This document shows, piece after piece, positions 11,401-26,400 of a stretch of 64,000 nt of DNA; the first letter of the stretch is position 1; each line of letters opens with the position of its first letter. A program made the translations under genes and the position numbers. The stretch covers positions 883,001 to 947,000 of the forward strand of contig SMSO01000033.1 of the NCBI GenBank assembly GCA_004764695.1, in the 5' to 3' direction. The notes beneath the pieces were generated by a model. It searched no databases. It was not told the DNA's origin and was given only the letters and a program-made list of their open reading frames with translations. Source of the stretch: Schizochytrium sp. TIO01. Taxonomy: Eukaryota; Sar; Bigyra; Thraustochytrida; Thraustochytriidae.

Positions 11401-14400
11401 ATCGAGGCCTGTGACAGTGTATTGATCAGGCAGGACACCCTGGATAGCTTCGAAGACAAGAACATCAGCATCAGTGCCTTGCAAGCCTGTAATTACGCTC
11501 TCCATGTTATCCAAATCTCCAAGGTTTGTCCCGAAATTTACAGTCCACCGGTGACCTGAAACCTTGTACAGGGCCAACCCAGATTTCGACCAGCCACTAT
11601 AAGTTGTTGGTGAATTAGCGTCCCCAGAAATTACTTCTCCAGTAACACGAGAAACCTCACCCAAATACAAACGATTTTCTGTGCCATCAAGGACTGTGGC
11701 GTAGTTTAATGTTAAGTCATCACCCACCAATGTACCAACATTTGGTACAAGCTGAGGCACATCACCCATCACTGAGCTACCAATGAAAGTAATGAGCCAT
11801 GTTGAACCTTCCAACGTAGAGTCCGTTGGATCTGAACGAGACACCTCTACGTTGTAGGCGCCGATGTTAGGTAATGCCCAAAGACGCTCAAGTAGTGAGC
11901 TCTCGCCATGGTCCAGGGACGGATCAATAGAGCCTGTTGTGTAACTACCCTTTACTGCGCACATGCTGCAGTCTGTAGTATTAAAAGTAACAGTCATGCC
12001 AGTCCCAAGATTTCCTGGGCTAGTGCGCGCATCCACAAGATTTGTCCAATCGCATGCATCTTGAATGATTTCGAGAGGGTAAAGGCCTGTTGTTGCATCG
12101 AAAGTTACAGTATAGGTGATTGTGGTTGAAGTCGTTGATTTGACCACACTAGTTACTGTCTGACTTGAGACTGCTTCAATATCTGCTAGAATTGTACTTT
12201 CGTCAGAGGTCCAATCCAGACAAGAACTACTAGTGCTACTGCTGTATTGAAGTTTATAGGTGGCAGTTGTTGTTAAATCAGTTGTATCAGCAACTTGCAA
12301 GGTAAAAGACTGCGTTATCAAGTCATCTACAACAACAATCTGCTGGATTTCTTTACGTAGTGGACCCGCAAGGGATGAGTCGCCCTCTACCAGAGTGGAC
12401 GCTTCGAGATACTCATCCGGGCTAAAGGACGTGCAGCCAGTAGTTGTGATCTCAAGCTGTTCCTGATCGCCTATAAAATCCACCCCATCAAAGTAAATAC
12501 TGTAAACATAACCTGCGCTGGGGGAAGCGACACTGGCTACGCGACGCGTCACTTTAACACCTTCTGAGACACCATAAAGGTCTAAAATGGCCGCTTCCAC
12601 ATCGGCTTCACTGGAATCAAAGTTGAGACAGCTAGTTCCACTTGTATAAGTAGACGAGTAGATTTTAAATGTACCAGCTGTGATTGTATCAGAACCAGAA
12701 GCACTAGTTGCAGTAAGAACTTGAACTTCAATACCTTCATTCAGAACAGTAAATACAGGTGGTACCAAATAAATATTCGCCTCAGAGTTTGTTTCACCGG
12801 TAAAGACTCGATCTAAAGTTAATGTGTTCGCTGTGCCACCCTGTTGCACCTCTGATATTGCGAAACTACCTGCGCTGAGGGATGTGCATAATGCTGTGGT
12901 GCTGCCGTCTTCGAGATCCGTGACATCTCCATCAAAGTTATCTCCAACGAAAAAGATTGAGTACAAGTAGCCCGTGCTGGCAACATATTCGCGAGTCACG
13001 ATCACATCATCAATTCCATCCAAAAGCTCTAGAGCACTCTCAAGTTCTTCTGCGGTCGCATCAAATGGCAGGCAAGTAGACGTCTCGTCAAGATACTGCA
13101 GAGCGAATTCGCCTGACGCAGGTTCTCCTGAGAAAGCTACAGACTCAACTTCCACACCAGTGCTGATGATTTGGTAGACGCCATTGTCGATGCGAACATA
13201 GTCGTCCTCCGCAATGATCGAACGGAGGTTCGAGCTAGTTGTGACCGTAGCAGAGCCAACAGTCATCTGCCCGGTAGCAGAGGCTATCAAAACATCCCCA
13301 GTGATGCCAATATCGTTATCTCCATTGGTTCCGAGACCAGTTGCACCACCAACACGAATCAGATCTCCTCGGGAAATATAGGAATAAATGTCGGCAGTGA
13401 CATCCAAAAATCTCGAACCCATCTCAACAGAAGCCGTCCCTGGAAGAGGCTCCATGAAGGCGAGCGATCGTTGGGTTGTGACGGTTCCAATACTATCAAT
13501 GAGTTCGAGTTGAGTCTTCAAATCTACAGCACTAATGTCGTATGAAAGTGCATCGGTGGTTTGCCCGTCGTAGCTAAGCCTGAAATAACCGGAAAGCGGA
13601 GTGCTACCAGACACGGTTTCACCAACTGAAACACTAGCTCCAGTTCCAGTGAGGTCTGTGTCGGTCCAGGAAAGAGCAGAGATGTCCCCAGAACCAGGAG
13701 GCCAGGTTTCTCCTTCAAATACGCCAGGATTCCGAAGATAAGAGATCCTCCAAATGTAGCCGCCGACATCTCCATCTGTGGTAGCCACGGCTCCCCAACC
13801 ACCAGTAGAAGCATTAGGATATACGTCTCGCACGACGCGGACATCGACAAGTTCATCAATCTCCCGAAGTTTTCGTGCCACCTCTTCAGGGTCTTCATCA
13901 AAACTAATAGTCCGCACAATATCAGAGGTATCCTCCAACACAAGAGTAAATTCACCACCAAGGCTTACAGATCCAGCCTCGTCTTCATTCACTGCAAATG
14001 AACGGGTGGATCCTGAATCAGTCTCAAACATGAATGTCGTATCTAGAGTGATAGTGTCCATGTTTCCAGCTCCCGGGGGAGTCTGATTTGGGTTCTCTGT
14101 AAAACGGATCGTCCAATAGCGAGCTCCGTATTTGTTCACTCTAGCCGACTCTACATCAACACTCTTCACAGCACTTAACGCTTCAAGCGCTGCATCAACT
14201 TCATCACTTGTAGCATCCCAAGAAAGCGGTACAGTAGCTTCTCCGCCTAGACTCATCGTAAAAGTGCCTCGGAGAATGTTACCCTTTACTTGTTCTGAGA
14301 CGGCCATAGTCGTACCTGTACCAATCAGATTTCCATAATTTGGAACAAGTTCTGGAACATCACCAGCGCTCAGACAAAGCTCATCTGCGGCGCAAACATC

Positions 14401-17400
14401 TCGCAAAAATGTAACAGACCATGTGTATGATCCTGCTTGACCAGACCCCGAATGATGAGCATCGACGGCGTCACGCGTGACCGTAACGTCCCCAATATTG
14501 CTCATAGCTTCCAAGATTTCTTCAATGCTTTCACCGTATCGATTGCTTGATGCCGCTGCAGCCGCGGAAGGTGGCGCATTGTGAGCAATCGAGCCAGAGG
14601 TTATGGATGCCCTGTTATACATAAAATCTGATGTGGTAGAGTCCAACGTTAAAGTGAAATAGCCTGCGAGTGGCAAACTTCCAGCCTCGTACTCGGCAAC
14701 ATCGCAAGTCACCGACTGCCCACTAACCTTGGCTTGAAGACCAGAGGTCACGCATCCAACATTGGAAATATCTCCGACGTTCATGCCCCAAGCTTTGGAA
14801 AAGCCGGAGTCCCAATTGTCATTTCCATGATCAGTGCCATCATGCACAGCACCATTCGTAAATGTAACAGTCCAAACGTAACTTTCCGTCTGTGACATTG
14901 TTCCTGATTGACTGCGATAGACACTGACTGTGCCAATATCTGAATGTGATTCGAGGGCCGATTTAAGTTGAGCCGCTGTGACATCATGTGCAAGAGGAGC
15001 AGTATTCTCACCCATGTACTGGATCATGAAGTTGCCATCAATTTCATTACCGTTCGTATCTGTTGAAATCGATATTGCTGCACCCTCTCCAGTGAGTTCA
15101 CTACATGAGCCAGTGTCAGCCCAGACCATTTCTTGATTGCATGTATTTCCAGTTGTATCACACACAAAGCTTGCACAGCCAGTTGTATCAATTCCAAATG
15201 AGTACGACGGATACTCAGGGTCAACAAAGCTCACAACATACGTGTGACCGTAATTTGAACTTGAACTTGTCACATCCCCTGAACGCTCAACGAAAATATC
15301 GATACTAAATGCAGTTGACAAAGTGCTTTCGAACAGAGTTTGAGAAAGATCCCAACTCAGACAGCTTGTCTCTAGACCGTTGTAGGTTATCTTAAACTTT
15401 CCAGTTTGAACAGCGCCATCTGCTGCGGTTGTTAATGTTTGGACACTTTGGCAAGTATCAGGAACGTCAAGCTCAGGTACATCACCACCAACACCGCTAC
15501 CCACAAAAGTAATTGTGTAGCTGGAGCCACTGGCAGGGCCCAAAGCACTGCGAGTTACAGTGACATCATCAATATTGCTTAAACCCTCCAGGGCAGCCTC
15601 CAGGCCTCCTGCGGTAATGTCAGCGCTTAAAAAGTCAGTCTCGTCAGTTGTAAGACCGTCTTTCGAAGTAAACGAAAGCTTGAACTGACCGCCAACTTCG
15701 TTTCCTACACGAAGGGTATCAGCCACAGCAGCGACAGAGCTTGAACCGGAAACTTCGCTCAACCCAGTCGTGGATTCGATTTCAAGCTGCTTGACATCAG
15801 AGCGAAGAGTTGTGTATTCAATTGTCCAAGTGTAGCCGCCAGTCCAGCTATTGCTGTCAGCAGCAGGCACGTACTGTTCACGTGTTACAGCTAGTGTTCC
15901 CATGCCACTCCATGTACTTTCAAGTTTAGACTTCAACGAGGTTTCAGACTCATCCCAATCAACTGAAACACTTGTCGAACCATCGTCCCAGGTAACTGCA
16001 AAATTACCGCTGATAAAGTTTCCATCAGTTGTTGAAGAAACCGAACAAGTGATTCCAGTACCGGGCGAAGTTCCATAAGTGGTATCGTCAACACGAATAT
16101 CAGCAGCAACAAAATTTGCGCATGATAAGTCTGGCATATCACCAGAGTTTCCTTGGAATGTAATTGTATATTGCACGCCTCCGACACCATCATTCAGTGA
16201 TGTCTTAAGTACCGCTACGGGCGCGTAGATATTAGACATGCTCTCAAGTTTTTCTTTGATAGAGGTTCCTGCACCACTGGTCTCATCAGGTGCGTCGACC
16301 TGAATGCTTGCAGAAGTAACCTCCCCAAAGCCTGTTGAAACTGAAGCGGATGAATCATCGTAAGCTAATGAGTAGGTTCCAGAGTGGTCGATTTCATTAC
16401 CTTCGACAGTAGTCGATGGATGCGTAGGAAGACTCGGTGCATCGCCTGTTAGAGATACTGTAGTGACCGTAAGTACTGTGGCAGGGAGGTTACCAGTTAC
16501 ACCCGATCCTGAGAATGAAATACTCCACGTTTTACCCTCACCATCAGCACCTTCATGTTTGGTTTCAACGACTGTCACATCCATATTTGTGAGTGCGTTG
16601 AGTTTTGACTCAAGGTCACCGTCGATAGTAACGTCAATTGTTGCACTTGTTTTGGTAGACTTTTCAGTGCAAAGATAACATGCTGTTGTATCTGCGACCA
16701 GTTTAAAAGAACCTGCCAAATTTGTGCTTGTTACAGATACTGGATTTGTTGGGTTACAAGCCGAACCTCCGCAAGTGAATGAAGTTCCACATGTACCATA
16801 CACGGAGAGGTCCTCAGGGTTAGAGGGAGAAGTAAATGTAACTGAATAATCTGCGGCGCTAGCTGTGAGCGTGTCTTGTACAACATTCACAGCAAGGCTA
16901 TTACTACTGGCATCGAGAAGGTTCTCAATGGCCGATTTGACAGAGAGGTTGTCTGAACCAGTTGCATCTGCATCCCATGGAATACAACGTGTCAGACGAG
17001 GGGTGGTGTATGAACCGTACTCTAGTTGGTACCCAGAGTGAATTCCCTCAGTATCTGTAGAAATCGAAATGGTAGGGGAATCGCCGGTCAGTGAATTGGT
17101 AACCACCACTAGCTCCGGTACATCACCTCTCACATTTGATCCAGAGAAAGTAATCGTAAAAATGTAACCCTCACCGTCAGACTGTGCAGTGCGGGAAACT
17201 TGAAGATTTCCGCTTCCAATGTTTGACAGAAGTTCAAGTTGTGTTTTGATATCAGTCAAACTCAATGGATCAATAGCGGCCGTTGTTTGAGACGAGAGCT
17301 CGTTACATAAATCACATCCTGATGATGTGTCAAATTGCAACGTGAAAGTACCATCAAGGTTGGTACTGTCCAAAACAACTTGCTCAGACGTGCATTCTGC

Positions 17401-20400
17401 GCTTCCGCAGTAGAATGTGTCACACGTTCCGTCAGTGACAACAGACAGAGCATTCGGCTCGGTAGGTGATGAAAAGACAATCGACATATCATAGTCTTGA
17501 TTTGCAGAATTTATTGTCATGGAGGTAGTAACATCAACTCCAGTGAGTGCATCTAGTTTTTCCTCAAGCGAGGATGCCGTTTCGTCGAACCGAATGCAGC
17601 GTGATGTTTCAGAACCATACATAAGCTGGAATGCACCATGATTTCCTTGTGTAGGAGTACTTAAAGTGATAGTACCCGCGTTTGTTAGACTACTAGAATA
17701 AGTCATCGTAGGCACGTTGCCGTAATATGCCGGAAAAGTGACATCCACGATATAACTAGTACTTGTAGTACTTCCCGTGATAGAAACAGAAACAGACGGG
17801 TCATTGGTAAAGAGTGATAGTGCATTGAAAGCATTTTGAACTGTACTTGCATCGTCAGATGTCACATCAACGGTTACAGATGCATCTGATGTACTATCGA
17901 GAAGATGTTCGCCGCTACTCGCTGGGATAGTCAGCGTAAAAGTACCTGAGAGGGTACCACTTACTGGGATAGTAATTTTTTGGTGCTCAGCAGTCGAGTC
18001 AAATGCAGATGCAGCCGTCACTGAGACAACCTGGGTGCTTCGTGGTTCCTTGACTTGAATAATTTGAACTTCAGACTCCCAGTCAATATCCGCATCTGCA
18101 GCGACATTGATGGTTTGTGTAGTCCTCATCTCTGTAAGAACGAGTTCTTGAACCTCATCAACATCAGTACCAGTAATCGTCAAAACTTGAATCTCATCAA
18201 TATGATCAGCAGATGTAACTAGAGTTTGTAACTCGTTGATATCATCCGCAAAGATTGAAACGATCTGCTCCTCGTCTACGTCGGGCGTTGAAGTGGTAAT
18301 AGTTTGAATCTCTGGTGTTACACCGTCGCAGTCTGTGGAGATGACTTGTACTTCATTTACTCCGACGACGCTACTGGTTACAGTTTGACGTTCATTGGTC
18401 ACTTGAACTGTGGCAATGATTTCCTGAACCTCGTTCGTCACAGCTGCAAAGGTAGCTAAGACCTGAGTTTCATGTAGAATAGGGACCGTAGCGCTACCGA
18501 GACTCTGTGTTGTTGTTGTGATTGTGGCACTACCTCCCGCAAACGATGTACATGGCGATTGGTCTTCTGCCAGAACAAGTTCATAAATAGGATCAACAGG
18601 GTTTCGAAAACGTACTTGCCATGTGCGCCCATACGAAGAAGGCTGTTCAGTGAGAATGACGCTTACATCCGTGATACCAGTGAATTGAGTTTCCAAAGCC
18701 GCCTCCATCTCTGCAGCAGTTGCTTGAAATGACACACATGATGACATTGTTTCCGCTCCAAATCCAAGCAAGAAGGTTCCTGCAGTAAGAGTAGCATCTG
18801 CAGAAAGCACCACAGATTGCAGAGAGTCAAAATCTGCACTTGGGTCCCACTCAACCTCAAGAGACTCGAGAGATCGTCCTCCATCGCTATAGGGAAGATC
18901 CCAAGTCAATGTGATGGAGGTATCCGATGCGACAGTGGCTTGAACATTGGTGGGCTTGGGTGGAACCTGATCAGCTGGAATCGCTGTAGCCGGTGTTGTA
19001 ACAATCGGTGGTCCATAACCAAGAGAGTTCATAGCAGTGACACGAGCGGAATAGTTTGTGCCTTCTAGAAGTGGGGAGTCCTCTGCACCAGTGAGGATAT
19101 TACGGCTCCCAATAAGGTACTCATAAGTTGAACCACTCACCATTGCGTATTTTGCTGCTGGTGGCTGTGTAAAATCTGTGTCCCATTCGACCAAATATGC
19201 GGTAATCGGGCTTCCACCATCGCCACCGTAAACGGCTAAGTCTGGATTCGGTGCAGTCCACTCCACCAAGAGTTGGACACCACTAACAACTGTAAGTGTG
19301 GCAGTCTCAGGCGCACTGGGCAATCTCAGGCGTGGAGAGGCCGAAGATGGCGCACTACTTTTGAAAGGGCCTGAACCACGGCGATTGATTGCACGGACGC
19401 GAACGTAATATGCATGAGTAGTTGTCAAGTCAATGTTGTAAAAGTAGGGCGAGCTGAGATCAACTGTAACTGGGAAGTTGACAAAATAATTGCTTGTTGC
19501 GATGTTGCCAAAGTTAACATCGTAGTCCCACTCAATGCGGTAAGATTGAATATCAAGACCACCATTGTCGGTGGGGGGTGTCCAGACCACCTTGATCTGT
19601 GTACCGCTCATTGTCATCACGGAAACGGATGCAGGAGCCCCTGGAATACCCGAGGGTTCTTCCGCAGCTGATTGATCGCTTGCTGGCCCGCGCCCGATAG
19701 CATTTATTGCTGTTACACGAGCTACATATGATTCACCTTTGGTAAGGCCTGTGATTGTGTGATTGTAAGATCCTGCACTGGCAACAGGGAATGTGTAACT
19801 TCCATAATTTGTAGGTAAAACACCTAGTAATGTGCTTGAAACCATTGCTCGAGCACTCGGGCCTGTCAATTGACTCCAATCCACACTCATTAGCTCAACA
19901 GGGCCACTCGTGCCAGTAAAAGTAACATGCCAGTCATAACCATAGCCATTAACCACACGAGATACATCTACTACAGAGATGGTCTCCAAGCGTTCTAAAG
20001 CGGCCTTGACAGTGGCAGCTGTAGCATTAAACACGAGAGGAGGCGTTCTGTCTTGCTTCCCAGATGCAGGGTCTCTGTAACCGAGTACAAATGTACCACT
20101 GATCGGCTGAAGTCCTTCTTGCTCTTCAACTGTGCGAAGGACAACATTAGGTCCAATCCAGCCAGATGCAGCAACAGGTTTTAACACCGGTTGATCCCCA
20201 ATGTGCCCGGTGCCGAATGTAACTGTCCAATCATAACCATAGCCCCATTTGAACACTTTAATTGAATCCGTGGGAAGGGTTCCCGAAAAGGCAGCTGCAA
20301 CAGACGAGTCGCTCTCCAACCCGAGGTATACTACATTTGAAGTCATAGCTGTACAGCTACCTTGGCAGACAGTAAAGACCTGATCGGCAACCCAGATCAG

Positions 20401-23400
20401 ATCACCTGCTGAGAGAGATGAAAAACAGCCCGAATCCACACAGCTCAAATAGTTGCTTGAAACCGTGACTGTGCCAGGGATGGCAACCTTTGATGGAGAG
20501 CGACTTACATCAACTGTTCCAATGGTGCCCATTCTCTCCAGAATATTTTGAACTTCGCTGGCACTATCATCCCACATTATCTTCTCGGATCTTTCTCCTT
20601 CGAAATCGACGTAGAAGCCTCCTTGAATGGTACCTTCAGCGAAGCTCGTAATACGTTGAATTTCCGGGGTACCCGCCAGCGCGGAAGTAGTAATTGTTTG
20701 CTCAGCGGGAACACCAGCACCTGTATACCATTCTAAAAGCATTCCAGTCACAGGCAGTCCTGTTACACCTTGAGAAGGAGCCTTGAAATGGAGTGTCAAA
20801 CTTGTAGCAGAAGCAACTGACAGAGATGGTGTCTCTGGCTGATCTGGGCTATCCACTGGTGTAACTGAGGCTACATAAGAAACAGGCCCAAAGCTAATCA
20901 AGTTATCAGCTAGGGTTCTCACATAGTATGTTGTACCTGTTGTAAGTTCATCAATCCAAATTTCGAGGGGATCTGTTCCTCTGATCATCTCAGAAACTTC
21001 AACTTCTGCAAGCAAGCCATTCAGTCCACTTGAATCGGCGATCAGCAATCCGATATTGCCAGCGCCTTGAATTATCTCATCCACTAGGTGAGTAAATTCA
21101 ACAGTCCATACAACACCTTCTGTCTCGTCAGTTCCGGGAACAGTGCGAATGATATTCACAGTGTGAATTGTAGGCAACAGCTCTAAGGCGGTCTTGACGG
21201 CTGATGCGCTAGCATCGTAGCTAATTGATCCAGTTGTGTGACCTTCAAAGGTGAGAGTAAAATCTCCAGAAAGAGCAGATAAAGCTTTAGTTCGAATGGA
21301 TTGTTTCTCCATGGTGTATTGACCAGGATAGATATCTGCTGAGCCAGCAACAATTTCTGATACAACAACACGAGCGTTGTAGCCGGTAAGTTTTGTGTAA
21401 TCAGCCTTTAATAGACCCAAATTACCACGAACACCAGTAAACGTTACAAGCCATTCGTACCCGTTCCCAAGACTTGTACGAGATACCTGGACAGGGTTGC
21501 TTCCCTCGCGATATGCTCCAGTGATAATTTGAAGTTCCTCGGCTAAAACTTCTGCACTAATATCAAAATCAAGATCATTTGTCTCGCGACCACCCCATGT
21601 GAGTGTAAAAGTTCCTTCAATATCATCAGCTTGTGCGGCAGTGTAAATACGTTGAACCTCATCTACGATCTCTACACGCATGCTTTGCATGTATGCAGAA
21701 TCAAAGCCTGATTGGGTGTCCCACTCAATTTCAACAGATGTGATCAAGGCTCCACCATCATGAAGCGGCGCCTGATACTCGATCATAGCAGATGTAGCAG
21801 TTGTAAAGCGACCTGCAATAAGACTAGTTGGGGCAAGAGGGGGGACACCAACACTGGGAGTTTTGGCGGTTGCAACGATTGTCTCGCCGAGGCCTGAAGT
21901 GGCACTTTTTGCTGTAACACGAACTTCATACGTTGTATCCTCAGCAAGTGCAGCATAAGTCGAAGTAAAGGCAGAGTTAGCATAGCCATCACGAGGCGTG
22001 TCGATAAGCACCTCAGCATTACTCAATGCGCTTGCATCGCTGCATGATTGAACGCTACCAATACCTTCCAGAGTGAGAGTGGTAATAGTCGGAGACGAGT
22101 ACTCATCACCCCAAAAGTATACAGTGTATAAGTAACCATACAGAGAAGCTGAGAGTCCAGTGCCCTTTCGAGTTACTGTGACACGGTCAATGCCAGTCAA
22201 AGACTCCAGCGCCGTCTTCATCTCACCGGCTGTTGCTTGCCAAGAGATACAGGTGCTAGATACGGCACCACCATAATTCAATTTGAACCCAGGAGTGCCA
22301 GGATCAGCTGTTGCACGCGTGCGAATAGTCTGGACCTCACTCCGGGAACCGAGCGTCAACGTTCTAGGCTTTCGTCCAAATGGTCCCTTGACTTTCAACG
22401 ATACACCAGTGCCGAGCCAGTCAGTTTCGGGTACTGCTCGAAAAGATTCAAGAATATGGACATCATCTTCCACAACGACCACTTCCATCAGAATAGTCCA
22501 TGTAAACCCGAAAGCATTGACCTCGACATCGACGCTTCCAGATGTCGATCCTGCAGACCACGCAGTAGCAAGTGGCATGGAGTTTGACAAACAAGTATCA
22601 GTTGCATGACGAGTCACCTCTTCACCATCTACCCAAAAAGTCTCACCAGCAGCAATCACATCACAGAGACTCTCTTGTGTAATCACGCTGGTTTCTCCAT
22701 TTAAGACAGAAGCCTTGGCTGAGACCTTGCGTCGCGAAACTGTTCTCTGGACTTGCACACGACCCAGAGAATTCATCACCTCGAGTGCGATCTCCATCTC
22801 AGATGCGCTAACATCATACGGAAGAATTGTTGTTGAGTCAGAACCAAGCTGCAAAGTAAATGACCCATCAATGTTATCCTTATCAGCACTCGATTCAACA
22901 ACAACACGCCGATAAACTTGAGCATAGGAGTCTAGTCCTTCCAGTTGTTCCGAGTGAGCAACGAGAGATTCTTGCGCTCCTGCACTCTCTGGAAATGTAA
23001 TGTGCCATTGAATGAAGGTGTCAGAACCAGAAGTGAGATCAACCTTCTCTACAGAGATTGGAGCAATCTCTGTAATGAGCTCTACAGCTGATGCAACCGT
23101 TTCTGCATCTGCAGAGGTATCCACTTCCACATATGATCCATTACGAGCAAGGATCATGAAACCATCAACGGGATTTTCGTTTGCCTGCAGAACCAATACC
23201 TGAACGTCTTTTGTACCCTTGTAGCAGCTTCCCTGATAGCTTCCATCGAGCCACTTCTCGCAATCGTTTGCCAAAGCTTCCATATAGATGTAATCTGTAG
23301 GAAGCTCACCATCGTATTCAGTGCTCACAGAAGTTGTAATTGTACCTCCATAGGATGTCAAGCCAGAACCATCGATTGTAAGTTCAGGAAGGTCACCAAG

Positions 23401-26400
23401 ATCGCTGGAAAAAACAATATTCCATGTCGTTCCATAATCTACCTCAGCACCTGTGACACTCACTCCACGAATGGAAGGGAGCTCATTCAGAGCAATTTCA
23501 ACGTCAGCTTCAGAAGCGTCGTGAGCCAGAGGGCGTGTTGTCTCAGTACCAAACGTAAGTGTGAATGTGCCAAACAAGTTATCAACACTGCTAGAAACTG
23601 TGATATTCTGCATTTCTGAAACAACAGTTGAAACAGGAAATGCCTCAACTATGTAGCGATCCACAAATGCCTCTCCGGATTCTTCTGATGGAGCACTCCA
23701 TGAAACAGACAGCTGCGAAGCGGAATATGGCTGTACAGTAAGCGATGCTGGCGCTGCAAGTCGGGCTTCCGCATATAGCGCTAAGGGCACGGTACCAGGA
23801 GCCCCAATCATTGGTGCTGCAGAGCAGTCCGCAGAAGTGGGTGCTGTGGTTGGGCAGATTGTTGGGGATCCTCGAGTTGGCATTTGTGCAACGGTAGAGT
23901 ATGGGCCAAGGCCTGCCTCGTTACGTACTGCAACGCGAGCGTGAACATAATCACCTTTAGAATACTCTCCATGTGTTCCAATCGAGACGGGGCCAATAGG
24001 CATAACTCCAGGTGTGGTTTCAGAAGCTAGAACTGATCCACCCAGTGCAAGAGAATCATCAATATCAAGTAAGGGTAAGTCTCCGATGTTCGTGGCAAAG
24101 GTCACCGACCACGCAAATGTACCCATCACACTATTATCGAGATTCACTTCAACACGGCCAACGGTAGTCAAAGTCTCGAGCCAGAACTTTAAGTCCTCAG
24201 CTGAAACATCAACTGCAACTGTAATGGGGCTGCCAGATTCATCAAAATCAACAGTAAAGTACCCACTGGTTGCAGTAGAAGTGATGACCTGAACTTCAGA
24301 CGTGGTGGACGCATCAGTTAACGTGGAAGCGAGGGTTGTAAATTCAGGCGCAACACCAGCTCGCAGCGTAGAGATAGTCAAGCTTGGATCCAGAGTTGCG
24401 GCAAGGCTAGAATGCACAGCAAGACAACCTGAAGCTTCTGCTCCAAGACTATCACATGTTGCCTCTCCATAAAGAGATGTCATGGTGACTTGCCAAACAT
24501 AACCACCTTGTGAGTCAGGACCACGACGAGAGACCTCAACAGAACCGATTCCGGGGAGATCCTCCAAAGCATGCTTCATTTCCTCTGCAGTAGCACTGTA
24601 GGAAAGTGCCGCAGATCGCTTACGAATATAAGCTGTCAGTGAAGTGTCGGTTTCTCCTGTATAGGCCTCTGTCAAAGTGATGGAGGTGCTGTCAATAGAA
24701 GCAACTTCACTCTCATGAGAACCGAGCCGAATAAAGTCTCCTTGTTCAACGGAGCTTTGCCAGTCGCTACTGGTAGTTGCGCCATAGGCACCACCAGAAA
24801 TACTTACTTCTCCAAGAACCGTGTCCATAATATAGCCAGTGGCTCCAGAAGCCCCCGCACGGTGCAACTCGGCCAATGTAATAGTAGACGAATCAAATGT
24901 TACTCCTTGCTCTGCAACTCGGTGGACTTCTCCGCTAATTAAAATGTAGTCACCTCGGTTAATTTCGCCAGTCCAATCCTCAGTTGTGCTTCCAACACGT
25001 GACTTTTGAGGGATTGTTACAGTGCCCGGTAAAGCTGTTGTGAATTCGCCTACAAAATCAAAAGACATAGTAAAGGTTCCAGAAAGGGGGCCAGTTGATG
25101 CACTTGACTGAATCTCGAAAACATGAGGCACAAACCCAGCAACACCTTCCACTTCAGTTCCAATGGAAATCGAAATGGCAGTTGATGCAGGGGCTTGGCA
25201 TGAGCCAGAGCCAACATCGGTGGAAGTCAACGAGCCTACGTTTCCATTACACATGTGAGAACCTGTAAATGTAATGAGAAAACAGCTAGCGCATGCCGCA
25301 CTATTCAGGGAAACTGATACGCCATCAACAGAACCGAGACTATTGAGTGCTAGCGAGAGATCCTCAACGGACGAGTCAAGGCTCAAACAATCGGTGGACT
25401 CACCATCAAATGTGAGCTTGAAGGATGCTGATGGCTCTGATTCTGCTCCTGTAATATTGATTGCTTGGATCTCCATGATACGTGTGGCGTACTCAATCTG
25501 GACACTGCTTACGCGGGCTCCATTGTTACCATATACAGTGGTATCCACAGGCAGCTCATAGTCAACTAGAAGGGCTCCGTCGGATGCAAAGTTACGACGA
25601 AGGCTCACAGCACCTGGGCGATCCGGGAGAGCATATGTTCTTAACGGAGATCCTGATGCTATCTGAACTCTTCCATTACCTTGAGCATTTACACCATAAG
25701 CGCGATAGTAATAGAAACGTCCAGGAGTCAAGTCATATACAGGGATTGTAATAGGATAGCTAGTTCCAGCAGATACAGATGTCGAAACTTGGATGAGATC
25801 ACCGCTATTGAAAGAGTCAATGGTATCCACCTCAATAATAAACGATGAGATCTGCGAGCCACCTGAGCTAATGGGCGAATTCAAAGATAGCATGACAGAG
25901 CTTTCGGACTGAATAGCAACATTAACGTCGCGTGGCGGAAACGGAATATTAACAGCTGGGGTCAATGAGGCAGGCAAGGGGGCGGCAAAGCCACCAGTTC
26001 CACGAAGAGCATTATAAGCCGCTACCCGAACAAAATACTGGCGTTTGGTCAACCCAGAAATACGATAGCTGTATGGCATCATGCCCATTACACCGGCTCG
26101 GGCTTCTTCGACACTAAGAATACCAGATGATGGGACACCTGCAGCGTCGACGTCAAGACGTGAGCCAACACTACCAGGGTAGAGAATGTCAACAAACGTA
26201 ATCTCCCATGAAAAACCGCCATCAACTTCCAGGACATTGCGCTTTACGTTGACTTCGCCAATCGTGATAAGAGATTCTAAGGCGTTCTTGATCTCGGCAG
26301 CGGAAGCATCTACAAAAACAGGGTCGGTTGTCTGCCCATCAAAAATCATTTGAAATGTCCCGGTTGAAGTGCCAGTGCAGGTGATACGACGTACTTCATA

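Noticed and set aside
24940-25010. RGD tripeptides in several GD-type insertions, as an integrin-binding motif
   Set aside because: RGD occurs at one structural position that is also KGD, EGD, QGD or AGD in sister copies, so it is a turn of the fold. Integrin-type recognition cannot be assumed in a protist.
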